Assembly (NCBI GenBank): GCA_020634875.1
Contig: JACKAX010000006.1
Coordinates: forward strand, 89,989 to 153,988
From: Anaerolineales bacterium
GTDB lineage: Bacteria > Chloroflexota > Anaerolineae > Anaerolineales > JABWBV01
DNA length: 64,000 nucleotides
Reading direction: 5' to 3'
A program made the translations under genes and the position numbers. The notes under the pieces were generated by a model. That model searched no databases. It was given only the letters and a program-made list of their open reading frames with translations, and was not told the origin of the DNA. Each line of letters opens with the position of its first letter. The first letter of the stretch is position 1. Below, one piece after another: positions 17,901-26,329 of this stretch.

Positions 17901-18495
17901 CGATCATATCCAACGCTTGTTTCAACGAGGAGCGAATTTCCTGTTGGGAAAAGGTAGCCATTGATTCGCCCAAATCGGCCGGTGGAAGGGGAACAGGCGT
18001 AGGAAGCGAAGCAGGTATGGTATTAACAGAGTGCGTGGGAGACACCGGCGAGAGATTAGAGAGTTGAAGGGCCGCGGGGGTTGTCATCACAGGGAAAGCC
18101 GGAAGAGGATTAACAGGCAATGGTTCAATCGTGTTCTCTGAAGATGTGACAGGTTGGATAACATCCATAAGGGTGAGGACAGAAGGAGTGGGCGGCGGCG
18201 GTACTACATACACATTTTCGATAACCAGTGTTCCATGGACGAATGGATCGCTCAATTCCTTTTTGACCGGCTCTGGCGTTTCCGTGGAGGTTTTCCTATC
18301 AGGGAGGAGAACAGGAAACGCAGGCTTTGAGGTGGCTTTGGCATGCAGATTCAATAAACTTGCAAACAAACCGGGGATTCCTGGTCCATTCGAGGTGTTA
18401 GCAAGGAGACCAGGAGGTGTAGCCTGCGAGGCAAGAGTCTGCGAAGGGGAAGCAGACGGCGAGGGGGGCAAAAGGAGGAGCGGCGCAAACATCAT
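14932..18495 (-). CDS. fliK: Giant repeat-containing hook-length control protein FliK
   Basis: FliK measures hook length and triggers the export switch at FlhB. Here it has 1187 residues, against ~400-600 in most species. The N-terminus (~1-180) is Pro/Ser-rich. Residues ~220-1000 are a degenerate repeat array: a core xSxLP, about ten residues, LNG, then a DFNxExxQT-like and an LPxxARPxINRP-like segment. I count about nine xSxLP cores spaced by ~65 or ~93 residues, suggesting ~30-residue building blocks. The C-terminal ~140 residues are the FliK domain (TTLHLQLSPETLGQIDLQL). It starts two bases after flgB. The repeats may lengthen the ruler. Confidence 0.9.
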   Translation of the reverse strand: MMFAPLLLLPPSPSASPSQTLASQATPPGLLANTSNGPGIPGLFASLLNLHAKATSKPAFPVLLPDRKTSTETPEPVKKELSDPFVHGTLVIENVYVVPPPPTPSVLTLMDVIQPVTSSENTIEPLPVNPLPAFPVMTTPAALQLSNLSPVSPTHSVNTIPASLPTPVPLPPADLGESMATFSQQEIRSSLKQALDMIDPSRSKRDFTDLVAQILEKTTSKTNDVGSQSTGYVDQPTPFPAPIHPAINPLGNTTRPDESNLPSVQAESGHLSGLSVVAGGIHTPMEVTDFRTETAKTIITESPPLPISTRPTFSHPVDVTNFDVEPVQVPFPEPSPLPILARSEINSQDYTTTMDSSGFPDKAKSVHLNGDRMGVRNVHIPVSQNEFGVDIARILPENMDVLPATAQPVPEPVPDYPTITDLDTLDADMFQSAPAEITPLPMLAHPEINQLADITSSDASSLSKGTKEPVYLSGRGDAIYTPVDIPDFGADLTQISLAEPTSLHHLPRPEFNRPADTADFAVKMPQTSVAESISQPLPTRPEINRLGEKIRSDDPGLPMDKAEPVSLNGRGEVAKLIDAPVSLNKLDVEKAQTLAVESNPFPFPAHQMSRQPSDTTILDESDLPDTVNPAPLNGHCEVSETIQTSAETTDFNVETVQTLSLESASLSIPARPEVNRPVFITTPDETNLPLAVVETTSLNERGEVVASTTVDFADFDAAVPQPSPANSDVLPTSAQPAHTHPTITALDPTIITNEPIPHPILIRLDDLSLSNTTTPNSSSLPMNPTLLHRLNDVAMPAAVDTQDFDMETVQTFPNKPTSFPTLTHPTINRPVYTITSDESRLPLATLEPTRLNGGDVAAVDVHASSDIPAFNVERVQTPPAESMPLPIQTHSTTNRPADTTMPDVSNLPEEVKPARLNSSDEVTETVHTHVSRNNLDSEMAQTLSANSGVLPRPAHKVFNHPETNDFNVDMVQIPPAEPVSLPTSARPIHTLVSQTHSNAEIAQISSTKDPFTSSKPAFKKEILPTDTPENIPPSRVDTFLRLPTVKEISAPQFVTQISQAAENLVKAKHTTLHLQLSPETLGQIDLQLTSGSDGTRVTLITHLSATGTLLTQHLDDLRASLAEVGVAVNGLVVQYQTSEGQFGWARAWYQPPAQPAPSAHSFSEKEALSEYDELSPHHDVSGLDYRI

Positions 18496-18497
18496 CG

Positions 18498-18908
18498 TTA
18501 TGTCCGGGCGGCGATTTCACGCATTAAGAGCAGTTTTTTGCTGGCGAGTTGGGTCAAAGCCTGGTAACGCATATTTGTTTCAGTCATCTGAACCAGTTCC
18601 ACATCAATATCCACGTTGTTACCATCTGCACGGGTAGAGCCACCTTTTCGGAGCGTGATGCGGGTGAAGTCGGTAGAATCGTCGCGGAAAGGTAGATGTG
18701 CGGGATCGGTTTTCGTCAGCGTGAGGTCTTGCGGAGCTTCTTCATCAAGGGCGCGGCGGAGCGTGGATTCAAAGTTCACTTGCTCGGCTTTGTAGCCAGG
18801 GGTATCCACGTTGGCGAGGTTATGGCCGATGATCTGCTGGCGGAGCGAAAGTCCGTCGAGGGCAAGGCTAGCGGCCTGGAGGGCGGAGTCGGAGAGGAGG
18901 GAGGGCAT
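18498..18908 (-). CDS. flgB: Flagellar proximal rod protein FlgB
   Basis: FlgB is the first rod protein. The 136-residue sequence has the axial N-terminal motif IIGHNLANVDTPGYKAEQVN and the C-terminal NNVDIDVELVQMTETNMRYQ. It normally heads a flgB-flgC-fliE-fliF operon, but here it lies ~7 kb downstream of flgC, after the transglycosylase and before fliK. The gene itself looks intact. Confidence 0.95.
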   Translation of the reverse strand: MPSLLSDSALQAASLALDGLSLRQQIIGHNLANVDTPGYKAEQVNFESTLRRALDEEAPQDLTLTKTDPAHLPFRDDSTDFTRITLRKGGSTRADGNNVDIDVELVQMTETNMRYQALTQLASKKLLLMREIAART

Positions 18909-18960
18909 GGGATTGAGGAGGGATTGGTGTTAGTGGGAGGGTGGTTAGTTGGTTTGTTGA

Positions 18961-19548
18961 TTATGCGTCCCAGATGTGTTCGGATCGGTAATAATTGAGG
19001 ACACGGGGAACGTAGATTTGGGTTTCTTGGTAGGGAGGAATGCCGCCATAGGTGTCTACTGCACCAGGCCCAGCGTTGTAAGCGGCGAGGGCAAAGGATA
19101 CGTTACCGTTGTAGCGGGCAAGGAGTTGGCTTAGGAGTTTTGTCCCACCAAAGATGTTTTGCACGGGATCAAGGGCGTTGGTCACTCCCAAGCCTGCGGC
19201 AGTGCCAGGCATTAATTGCATCAAGCCTTGCGCCCCACACGAAGATACCGCATTCGGGTTAAAGTTCGACTCGGCATGAATGACAGCTTTGACGAGGAGA
19301 GGATCTACGTTGTACTGCTCGGCGGCTTGCACGATGAGCGAATCGAAGGAGGTGCTGGATGATCCGCCGGAATAAGATCCCGAAGAGGCGTTTGTGCCAA
19401 CCGTCTGGCCGGGTGTGCCACGTTGACCTTGCCGCACCCATGTCGCGGTAGGTGTTTGCGAGGTTGTATTGTTTTCCATCTTTTCCATCATGCGTGAGAA
19501 GAGGGAGAAAAAAATGGTTTGGAGTTGGGAGGAGAAAAGGTTATCCAT
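18961..19548 (-). CDS. Lytic transglycosylase of the flagellar rod (SLT domain)
   Basis: A C-terminal SLT domain (residues ~75-195) carries the catalytic Glu in [15 protein letters not shown], followed by [10 protein letters not shown] and [12 protein letters not shown]. The N-terminal ~70 residues have no signal peptide; a Gly/Ser/Thr-rich linker lies at ~45-70. ATG 19548 is chosen because the longer frame overlaps fliJ. It probably opens the peptidoglycan for the rod, as the FlgJ muramidase does, and could leave the cell through the flagellar export apparatus. Its place beside the rod gene flgB supports this. Confidence 0.88.
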   Translation of the reverse strand: MDNLFSSQLQTIFFSLFSRMMEKMENNTTSQTPTATWVRQGQRGTPGQTVGTNASSGSYSGGSSSTSFDSLIVQAAEQYNVDPLLVKAVIHAESNFNPNAVSSCGAQGLMQLMPGTAAGLGVTNALDPVQNIFGGTKLLSQLLARYNGNVSFALAAYNAGPGAVDTYGGIPPYQETQIYVPRVLNYYRSEHIWDA

Positions 19549-19624
19549 GGAGGCGGCGAGTGATAAGCGATAAGTGTTGAGTAAAAAAATTACAAATGAC
19601 CAACAACAAATAAAAAAATAGGCC

Positions 19625-20083
19625 TTAGCGGTAGAGAGCAAATTGGGTTGCGCGCCAGCTTTGGGCAATGTAGGCATCGTCTTGCTGGCGATCTTCTTGC
19701 TGGCGAAGTTGGGCTTGTATACGCTCATTCTCCTTTCGTTTGAGGGTGTTGAGCGCCTCTTCATCCTGTTTGGCTTGTACCACTTCCGCACGTTTGGCAG
19801 CGACTTTTTCGGCCAGGGTTGCAACCTGCGCTTGTTGGCGGACGATTTGCCGCTCGACAAGTTGAAGGTTCGTGCGGACCTGTGTCAATTGATTCAGATC
19901 CACGTCGCCGAGTTGTTGCTTCCCCAGGCTTTCAAGCAAATGACTATGGCGGAAGATCAACCCTTGCAAGACACTCTGCGCCTGTTGGAGGCCATGATTG
20001 AGCTGGCTCAGTTCAACTTCAAGAGCTTCAACTTTGCTGTGGCGGTAGTCGAGGATGGATTGGAGGGAGAATTTAGGTGTCAT
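19625..20083 (-). CDS. fliJ: Flagellar export protein FliJ
   Basis: FliJ is the central stalk of the FliH-FliI export ATPase and a chaperone-recycling factor. The 152-residue protein is almost fully helical, consistent with an antiparallel coiled coil ([20 protein letters not shown] at the start, long Gln/Ala/Arg-rich helices after). Sequence conservation is low in this family; its place after fliI secures the call. Confidence 0.9.
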   Translation of the reverse strand: MTPKFSLQSILDYRHSKVEALEVELSQLNHGLQQAQSVLQGLIFRHSHLLESLGKQQLGDVDLNQLTQVRTNLQLVERQIVRQQAQVATLAEKVAAKRAEVVQAKQDEEALNTLKRKENERIQAQLRQQEDRQQDDAYIAQSWRATQFALYR

Positions 20084-20096
20084 AGGGCTAATGTGT

Positions 20097-20170
20097 AATG
20101 AGTAAAAAAGTAATGAGTGGGTGGCAAGTGATAAGTGTGATAAATGGTGAGTGACGAAGTACCATACTCA
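20097..20170. repeat. Heptamer-period repeat between fliI and fliJ
   Basis: AATGAGT/AAGTGAT-like units occupy 20097-20158, with inverted ACTCATC/ACTTCATC copies from about 20163 running into the 3' end of fliI. Same intergenic family as at 3336-3440; here it lies inside a transcribed operon. Confidence 0.65.
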
Positions 20171-21520
20171 TCACTTCATCACTTCATCACATATCAACTC
20201 CAACGCCCGCTCGCTTTCTTCAAACGGGGTGAAATCGTGTTCTTTTTGCTGTAAAAATGCCTCAATCTTTGGCAGAGCAACGAGGGCAGCGTCAATTTCG
20301 GGGTCGGAGCCACTGACGTAAGCCCCGATGTTGATCAAGTCTCGGGCTTTTTCGTAGGTGGCGAGCAGACGGCGAACCCGGCCTGCGTGCTGGCGATGTT
20401 CGGGGGTGGTGATGGCGGGCATCACGCGGCTGATGCTGTGCAGGGTGTCAATCGCCGGGTAATGATTGCGGGCGGCTAAATCCCGGCTGAGAACCACATG
20501 CCCGTCCAAAATACTGCGGACAGCATCACAAATCGGCTCGTTGAAATCATCGCCTTCGACCAACACGGTGTAAAAACCAGTGATCGAACCCCGTCTTCCC
20601 GCACCGGTGCGTTCCAAAAGTCGGGGGAGCAGAGCAAAGACCGAGGGGGTGTACCCTTTGCTGGCGGGCGGCTCCCCAATCGCCAGGCCCACTTCCCGTT
20701 GCGCCATCGCAAACCGGGTCACAGAGTCCATCAAAAAGGTCACATCCAGACCCTGATCTCGAAAATATTCGGCGATGGTCGTCGCCACCCAGGCCGCTTT
20801 CAGGCGGACAAGGGCGGGCTGGTCGGAGGTGGAGACCACCACGACCGAACGGGCTAACCCTTCCGGGCCGAGGTCGTTTTCCACAAATTCCCGTACTTCC
20901 CGCCCGCGTTCCCCGACGAGCGCAATGACACTGACATCCGACTTGGAACTGCGGGCGATCATGCCCATCAACGTACTTTTGCCCACGCCGCTGCCCGCAA
21001 AAATGCCGATGCGCTGACCCCGTCCGCAGGTAATCAACCCGTCAATCGCCCGTACCCCTGTCGTGAGGGGGGCGGAGATCGGTTGCCGGTTGAGCGGGTG
21101 GGGCGGGGCGCTGTACGTAGGCACGGTGTCAGCGACGGAGAGCGGCCCGAGGTTGTCCATTGGGTTGCCCAGCCCATCCAACACCCGCCCCAACAACCCT
21201 TCCCCGACGGGGGCACGGAAACAGCGGTTACCGGGGTCGGCATTTTGTAGGGGATAAATGGGGCTGCCAGGGTGGATGCCGTGCATTTCGCCGAGGGGCA
21301 TGAGTAAAATGCGTCGCTCCCGGAACCCAACGACTTCGGCTAGCAGGGAGCCGGAACCATTCGCGCGGATTTCGCACACTTCGCCGATTTCACAATCCAA
21401 GCCGGTCGCTTCAACCGTCAACCCAACAACCTGGACTACCCGCCCGGACAACCGGAAGGTTTTGACATCGGTCAGGGCACGGTGATAAGCGGCGAGAGAG
21501 GGGACTGCAAAGAGCGTCAT
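20171..21520 (-). CDS. fliI: Flagellar export ATPase FliI
   Basis: FliI is the F1-beta-like hexameric ATPase of flagellar export. The 449-residue protein has Walker A (GIFAGSGVGKSTLMGMI), Walker B (VTFLMDSVTRFAMAQREV) and the following GEPPASKGYTPSVFALLPRL typical of the family. ATG 21520 overlaps the fliH stop (ATGA); the frame opening at 21580 would run well into fliH. Confidence 0.96.
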   Translation of the reverse strand: MTLFAVPSLAAYHRALTDVKTFRLSGRVVQVVGLTVEATGLDCEIGEVCEIRANGSGSLLAEVVGFRERRILLMPLGEMHGIHPGSPIYPLQNADPGNRCFRAPVGEGLLGRVLDGLGNPMDNLGPLSVADTVPTYSAPPHPLNRQPISAPLTTGVRAIDGLITCGRGQRIGIFAGSGVGKSTLMGMIARSSKSDVSVIALVGERGREVREFVENDLGPEGLARSVVVVSTSDQPALVRLKAAWVATTIAEYFRDQGLDVTFLMDSVTRFAMAQREVGLAIGEPPASKGYTPSVFALLPRLLERTGAGRRGSITGFYTVLVEGDDFNEPICDAVRSILDGHVVLSRDLAARNHYPAIDTLHSISRVMPAITTPEHRQHAGRVRRLLATYEKARDLINIGAYVSGSDPEIDAALVALPKIEAFLQQKEHDFTPFEESERALELICDEVMK

Positions 21521-22461
21521 GCCGTGGCTCCTTCGGGTTTCGTAAAGGCACCGACCAGGACCTGTTCGACAATGGCACATTTGGTTTCCACGCGGGCATC
21601 CACCTGCCCAAATTCGCCTTCAACGAGACAACCACCGCGCCGGATGGTGGGGTCGGGAACGAGTTCCACGCGGGCAGCACGGGAGGAGGTTTGGGTCTCG
21701 AGCCACGCCTGGTCGAGGACGGTCACGTCGGCAGGGTGAAGATGAACGAGCAGGCTGCCCAGTTGTTTGGCTTCGGAGAGCGCGCGGGTGAAGGTTTCCC
21801 GTAGGGTTTCGGGGGCAAGGGTGAGGCCGTTGCCAAATAGGGTGCGACCGATGTCAGTGACGAGGTTGAGGACGGCGGCTTCGCTTTGGGCGAGCATACT
21901 CTCACGCCAGGCGTGAACTTCGTCTACGATAGTCTGGCTGGTGCGGAGGAGGCGTTCGGCTTCGGTTTGGGCAGCGGCAAGGCCATTATCGCGGGCTTGC
22001 CGGGTAATTTCGGCGGCTTGGGCTTTGGCTTTCGCAACTATATCGGCGGCTTGTTGTTCGGCAGTTTGGACGAGTTGGGCCGCACGAGCCTGGCCTTCGG
22101 CTGTGGCTTCCTCAAGGACATGCTTGCGGAGATCGGTCAGGTCAGGGGAAGTTTCGCGGGCAGGAGAATGTACCAGGACTGGGGGCGGGGTAACGTGTCC
22201 GTTGGGAGTTGCGAGTGGGGTGAAGGCGCTGACGTTGGCCGGTTGCCAGGGGGTGGGTTCCCGTTTGGGTTGGGCACTCAGGTTGGTCGCGTCGGTCAAG
22301 TCGGTTGGGAAGGGCATCCCCACGGAAATTGGGTGGGATTTCGCGTGAAGGCGAGTTCCATTTTGCGGCGGGGCAGTCAGTTCAAGCGGAAGCCATCCGG
22401 CGGCAGGGGGTTTGTTATATAAATGGCCGTTAGCTTTGATCAGGTTATGAGATGAGTTCAT
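21517..22461 (-). CDS. fliH: Flagellar export ATPase regulator FliH
   Basis: FliH tethers and regulates FliI. The 314-residue protein has a Pro-rich N-terminus and a long helical middle rich in Ala, Gln and Glu (about 115-200). The C-terminal FliH/V-ATPase-E-like domain follows (LVTDIGRTLFGNGLTLAPET, then LGSLLVHLHPADVTVLDQAW). ATG 22461 is chosen because GGAGG lies eight bases upstream within the end of fliG; ATG 22467 is an alternative with poor spacing. Confidence 0.92.
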   Translation of the reverse strand: MNSSHNLIKANGHLYNKPPAAGWLPLELTAPPQNGTRLHAKSHPISVGMPFPTDLTDATNLSAQPKREPTPWQPANVSAFTPLATPNGHVTPPPVLVHSPARETSPDLTDLRKHVLEEATAEGQARAAQLVQTAEQQAADIVAKAKAQAAEITRQARDNGLAAAQTEAERLLRTSQTIVDEVHAWRESMLAQSEAAVLNLVTDIGRTLFGNGLTLAPETLRETFTRALSEAKQLGSLLVHLHPADVTVLDQAWLETQTSSRAARVELVPDPTIRRGGCLVEGEFGQVDARVETKCAIVEQVLVGAFTKPEGATA

Positions 22462-23461
22462 ATTCATCGCCTCCACCGGAAATGATGATTTCTTCGGCGG
22501 CTTCAAGAGCACGGACGGTGTCTACAATGCGGCGTTGGGCGGTGTAGACATTTTTGGCAAGCTGCGGACCGAGAACTTCGATTTCTTCTTTGAGGTTCTC
22601 ACGAGCACGTTCGGATAGGTTACGGAAGATGACTTCAGCGAGGTTTTCAGGAGCACCTTTGAGGGCAAGGGCAAGGTCTTGGGCTTTGACATCGCGGAGG
22701 ATGCGTTGGACGGTGCGGTCGTCAAGTTTGGCGAGGTCATCGAAGGTAAAGAGGTTGGCTTGAATTTCATCCACGAGTTTGGGGTTGGTGAGTTCGAGGG
22801 ACTCGAAGATGGATTTTTGGACGCCGCGGTCTACCTGATTGAGCATCTGAACAAGGAAGGCGACGCCACCGGTGGAGCGGAAATCGGCTTCGTTGATGAC
22901 GCCGGAGAGTTTGTGTTTGAGGGAACGTTCGACCGCCTGGATAACCTGGGGGGAGACCCGATCCATCGTGGCGAGGCGGAGGGTGATGTCTACCTGGAGG
23001 TCGCGGGACATGTGGGTGATGATGGAGGCGGCAAGCTTGGCGTCAAGGTAGGAGAGGACAAGAGCGATGGTTTGGGGGTGTTCTTCGCTGAGGAGTTGGG
23101 CAACCTGGACGGGGTCGGCGTTGCCAAGCATTTCAAAGGATGAGATTTGCGATTGGGCGGAGATGCGTTCGAGGATTTCGGTGCCGCGGCGGGGGGTGAC
23201 GGTTTTGGAGAGGAGTTGACGAGTGTATTCGATGCCGCCACTAACCAGGCTTTTGTTGGCGATGGAGAGGGTATAGGCTTCTTTGAGGGCGTTTTGGCGC
23301 ACTTCCTGTGAAACCGGACCTATCTGGCTGAGGGCAACGACAACGCGTTCCATTTCGTTCTCGCCGAGGTGCTGAAGCACGTCGGAGGAGCGTTCGACGC
23401 CGAGGCTGACGAGCAGGGCGGCGGCACGTTCTAACCCAGAACCACGTTTGATGGACGACAC
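22445..23461 (-). CDS. fliG: Flagellar motor switch protein FliG
   Basis: FliG links the MS ring to the C-ring and meets the stator. The 338-residue protein has the middle-domain motif LSEEHPQTIALVLSYLDAKL and the C-terminal torque helix with charged residues (FDDLAKLDDRTVQRILRDVK). The start codon is GTG, two bases after the fliF stop; the overlap with fliH downstream shows close coupling. Confidence 0.96.
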   Translation of the reverse strand: MSSIKRGSGLERAAALLVSLGVERSSDVLQHLGENEMERVVVALSQIGPVSQEVRQNALKEAYTLSIANKSLVSGGIEYTRQLLSKTVTPRRGTEILERISAQSQISSFEMLGNADPVQVAQLLSEEHPQTIALVLSYLDAKLAASIITHMSRDLQVDITLRLATMDRVSPQVIQAVERSLKHKLSGVINEADFRSTGGVAFLVQMLNQVDRGVQKSIFESLELTNPKLVDEIQANLFTFDDLAKLDDRTVQRILRDVKAQDLALALKGAPENLAEVIFRNLSERARENLKEEIEVLGPQLAKNVYTAQRRIVDTVRALEAAEEIIISGGGDEYELIS

Positions 23462-23463
23462 AG

Positions 23464-25152
23464 TTATTTCTCCTCGCTGAGCCAGAACTGAATGATTTCG
23501 GCGACTTTAGCGGGGCTTTCTTCGGCCATACGGTTGACAAAGCGTTGAAGCCGCTCAACTTCAGAGGAGGGGGCGGTGACCATAAGATCGCCAGGGAGCG
23601 GCAGCTCATCTTCTTCAGGTTGGGCAGGAGCCGCGGGTTGGGCGGGTTTGTAGGCGGCAGCAGCACTGCCAGAAATGGTAGCAGGGGTGGGAATAGACAT
23701 GGTTGGGGCGGGAAGAGAGGCAGCGCTAACTCCGGCAGGGGCAGTCAGTTCGGCAACAGGGCGCATGACAGGCACCCAGGATTGGGCGGAGGTCCGGCGC
23801 AGGTTGGTAAGCATCCGGTTGATGTACAGGAAAATGAGGAGGAGAAGAAGGGCTGCGGCGACGATTTGGCCAATGCGGAAGTAGAGTTCTTGCTGTTGTT
23901 GAGCAGTGAGGTCGGCGGCCTGCTCATCGGCATAAGTGTGGTCGAAGGTGAGGGATTCGACGGCAAGTTGGTCGCCACGAGCAGGATCAATTCCGGCGGC
24001 GGCGGCGATGGCAGCCTGAAGGGAGGCAAGTTGGGTGGGGTCGTCTACGCCATCGAGCAAAACGGAGAGGGTGATGCGTTCCACGGTGCCGGGGGTCTCT
24101 ACTTCGTGGGTTTCAACCTGGGTGATTTCGTAATTGTGGGTTTGTTCCTGGCGGTGGTAGTAAACAGTGTTAGTGCCGAGAGTCTCACTGACAACGGCAG
24201 GGGGTAGGTTGGTCTCTGCACCGGGGATACCACCAATGAGGTCGCCGTCGGTGGCGTAACTTTCGGTGAGCACCTGAGAACTACGGATGGCGGAGGCTTC
24301 GGGGTCGAATGCCTGGGAGGTGGTTTCACGCTGGGTCCAGTCGAGGGTGACATAGGCTTGCACGACGGAGCGATTGGGGCCGAGAGATGAGTCGAGGAGT
24401 TTTTGAACTTTGCGCTGGATTTCGGCGGCGAGGGTGAGTTCGGCGGCACGGCGTGAGTCGGCACTAACGGAAGCAGTCTGTTCGGCGTCAGCAGGGCCAC
24501 CTGCCAGCAGGTTGCCTTCGACATCCACAATAACAACGTTTTCGGGCCGGAGGCCTTCGACACTGCTGGCGACAAGGTGAGTAATGGATTGGATTTGCGC
24601 GGCGTCGAGGGTGGAACCAGGGGCAACCTGAAGAGTGACTGAGGCGGTCGTAGCGGCTTGATCCTCCTGAAAAAGGGTCTTTTCAGGCGTAACGATGTGG
24701 ACACGCACATCGGCGATAGCGTCGAGACTGTTGATGGTGCGTTCGAGTTCGCCTTCGAGAGCACGCTGGTAGGTAACTTTTTGAGTAAAGTCCGTCATCC
24801 CCAGGGTACTGCTGGTCGTGAAGAGTTCGTAACCTACGGTGTCACCCTGAGGTAAGCCTTCTCGAGCCATTTGCAGGCGGACTTCGTATACCTGGTCGGA
24901 GGGGACGAGGATCGTGCCCACGTCGCGGAGTTGATAAGGGGTGTTGGCCTCGGTCAATTTCTCGACGATCTGCCCGGCGCTACTTTCACTAAGGCCGCTG
25001 AAAGCGACGGTGTAGGTAGGAGTGTTAGCCCAAGTAAAAATGATAGGGACAACGATCAGGAGGGTGATCACAAGCGCAAGCGTGAGGGTGCGCTGGGTCC
25101 GGCCAAGTTTTTGCCAGAAGGTGAGGAATTGGGTGCGAAGGGAGGAGAACAT
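23464..25152 (-). CDS. fliF: Flagellar MS-ring protein FliF
   Basis: FliF forms the MS ring. At 562 residues it is normal. One transmembrane helix lies at about 25-42. The ring-building motifs follow (AFSGLSESSAGQIVEKLTEA; DFTQKVTYQRALEGELERTI; VSVTLQ-type strand TTASVTLQVAPG). The second helix is near 410-440, before the cytoplasmic tail that binds FliG. The gene begins the fliF-fliG-fliH-fliI-fliJ run. Confidence 0.96.
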   Translation of the reverse strand: MFSSLRTQFLTFWQKLGRTQRTLTLALVITLLIVVPIIFTWANTPTYTVAFSGLSESSAGQIVEKLTEANTPYQLRDVGTILVPSDQVYEVRLQMAREGLPQGDTVGYELFTTSSTLGMTDFTQKVTYQRALEGELERTINSLDAIADVRVHIVTPEKTLFQEDQAATTASVTLQVAPGSTLDAAQIQSITHLVASSVEGLRPENVVIVDVEGNLLAGGPADAEQTASVSADSRRAAELTLAAEIQRKVQKLLDSSLGPNRSVVQAYVTLDWTQRETTSQAFDPEASAIRSSQVLTESYATDGDLIGGIPGAETNLPPAVVSETLGTNTVYYHRQEQTHNYEITQVETHEVETPGTVERITLSVLLDGVDDPTQLASLQAAIAAAAGIDPARGDQLAVESLTFDHTYADEQAADLTAQQQQELYFRIGQIVAAALLLLLIFLYINRMLTNLRRTSAQSWVPVMRPVAELTAPAGVSAASLPAPTMSIPTPATISGSAAAAYKPAQPAAPAQPEEDELPLPGDLMVTAPSSEVERLQRFVNRMAEESPAKVAEIIQFWLSEEK

Positions 25153-25159
25153 CGGGGGG

Positions 25160-25269
25160 AGGGTGATTGGTTGATTAGTTAATCGGTTCGTTGGTGATAA
25201 GTAATGAAGGGACGAGTGATGGAGTGAGAAGGATGAATACTTACTGATTACTCCTTACTTATCACTTCA
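25160..25269. repeat. Heptamer-period repeat between fliE and fliF
   Basis: TTGGTTGATTAG-, TTAATCGG- and AAGTAATG-like units fill the gap, with inverted TACTTATCACTT-like copies near 25240-25269. Same family as the other intergenic repeats of this region. Confidence 0.65.
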
Positions 25270-25566
25270 TCAGACCGCCATTCTCATCGTTTCCCGATAC
25301 GCATCCACCAACCGGTCACGGATAGCCATGGCAACGCGGAAGCTGATGTCGGTTTGTTCGGTGGCGAGCATGACGCTGTGGAGGTCTACATCTTCCCCGG
25401 CGGATAGTTGTTTAAGGAGGGTGTCGCTGGTGTTTTGCGATTCGCTGAGGGTATCCAGGTAACTCTGGAAGGTTTCACCCGTTTGTTTTAGCCCGTCAAT
25501 TGGGCGGGTGGTTTGGGGGGAGGAGACTGGGGTGAACGGGGAGGGTGAGACGAGAGGGATAGTCAT
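25270..25566 (-). CDS. fliE: MS ring-rod junction protein FliE
   Basis: FliE joins the MS ring to the rod. The 98-residue protein has the conserved C-terminal half SVMLATEQTDISFRVAMAIR, then LVDAYRETMRMAV. ATG 25566 is used; a TTG twelve bases upstream is the only longer start. It follows flgC by 47 bases and precedes fliF. Confidence 0.93.
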   Translation of the reverse strand: MTIPLVSPSPFTPVSSPQTTRPIDGLKQTGETFQSYLDTLSESQNTSDTLLKQLSAGEDVDLHSVMLATEQTDISFRVAMAIRDRLVDAYRETMRMAV

Positions 25567-25613
25567 GTCAATTGCCAATGGTGAATAGTGAATGATCTAT
25601 TGTTAATCGAAGC

Positions 25614-26093
25614 TTACCGACCGATTTCGAGAGCTTTAAGGGCCATGTTTTTGGCGGCGTCTATCACGGAGAGGTTGGCTTCGTAGGAGCGGGTGGCCGA
25701 AAGCATGTTGGTCATTTCAACAGCGAGGTTAACATTGGGATATTCGACAAAGCCGTCTGCGTTGGCATCAGGGTGGGTAGGGTCATAGACCAGTGCGCCG
25801 GGAGTGTCGTCAGTGACGATAGCGGCAACGCGAACGCCCGTTTCAGGCGTGTGGGTAACGTTGTCTGTAGTGAGGAGGGTGTTCCCATCCTGTTCATGGC
25901 GGGCACGGATGAATTCCGGGAGGAAGGTGTTGGTACCCTGTGGGACAAAGACAACGTCTTTACGCTGGTAGGGGCCGCCCGCTGCGGTGCGGGTGGTTTC
26001 GGCGTTGGCGATGTTGTTGGAGATGATGTCCAGGCGAAGTTGTTGGGCAGTGAGGGCAGATGCGCCAGTGCGGAGAGTGGACCAGAATGACAT
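25614..26093 (-). CDS. flgC: Flagellar proximal rod protein FlgC
   Basis: This 159-residue rod protein has the N-terminal motif LDIISNNIANAETTRTAAGG with PYQRKDVVF, the FlgC-specific THPDANADGFVEYPNVNLA, and the C-terminal ATRSYEANLSVIDAAKNMAL. ATG 26093 is chosen because residues upstream of it come from repeat-like intergenic DNA. It heads the rod and MS-ring genes here without flgB before it. Confidence 0.95.
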   Translation of the reverse strand: MSFWSTLRTGASALTAQQLRLDIISNNIANAETTRTAAGGPYQRKDVVFVPQGTNTFLPEFIRARHEQDGNTLLTTDNVTHTPETGVRVAAIVTDDTPGALVYDPTHPDANADGFVEYPNVNLAVEMTNMLSATRSYEANLSVIDAAKNMALKALEIGR

Positions 26094-26209
26094 GAGATTG
26101 GGGGGATTGGTGGTTGGTTGATCGGTGCTTCGTAAATTGGAAAGGTTACAAATAACCAATGACGCTTCAATGTTCCTATCTTATTGTTGTCAAGGCTTTT
26201 AAACAGTAA

Positions 26210-26227
26210 ACCCCCGGTGAAGGGGGT
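26210..26227 (-). terminator. Candidate terminator after fliS
   Basis: A 6-bp GC stem (ACCCCC with GGGGGT, 6-nt loop) is followed on the minus strand by TTACTGTTT. It lies ~100 bases after the fliS stop and before flgC. The stem is short, so the call is moderate. Confidence 0.5.
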
Positions 26228-26329
26228 GTAAAAAGTTTGTGAAGATGGGGTTTATGGAGATTTTCCCTGCAAAATGGTGTGTAACAGGTTTTGTTGGTTG
26301 GACAGTTTGCCGATTGGGTTGCTGGTTGG

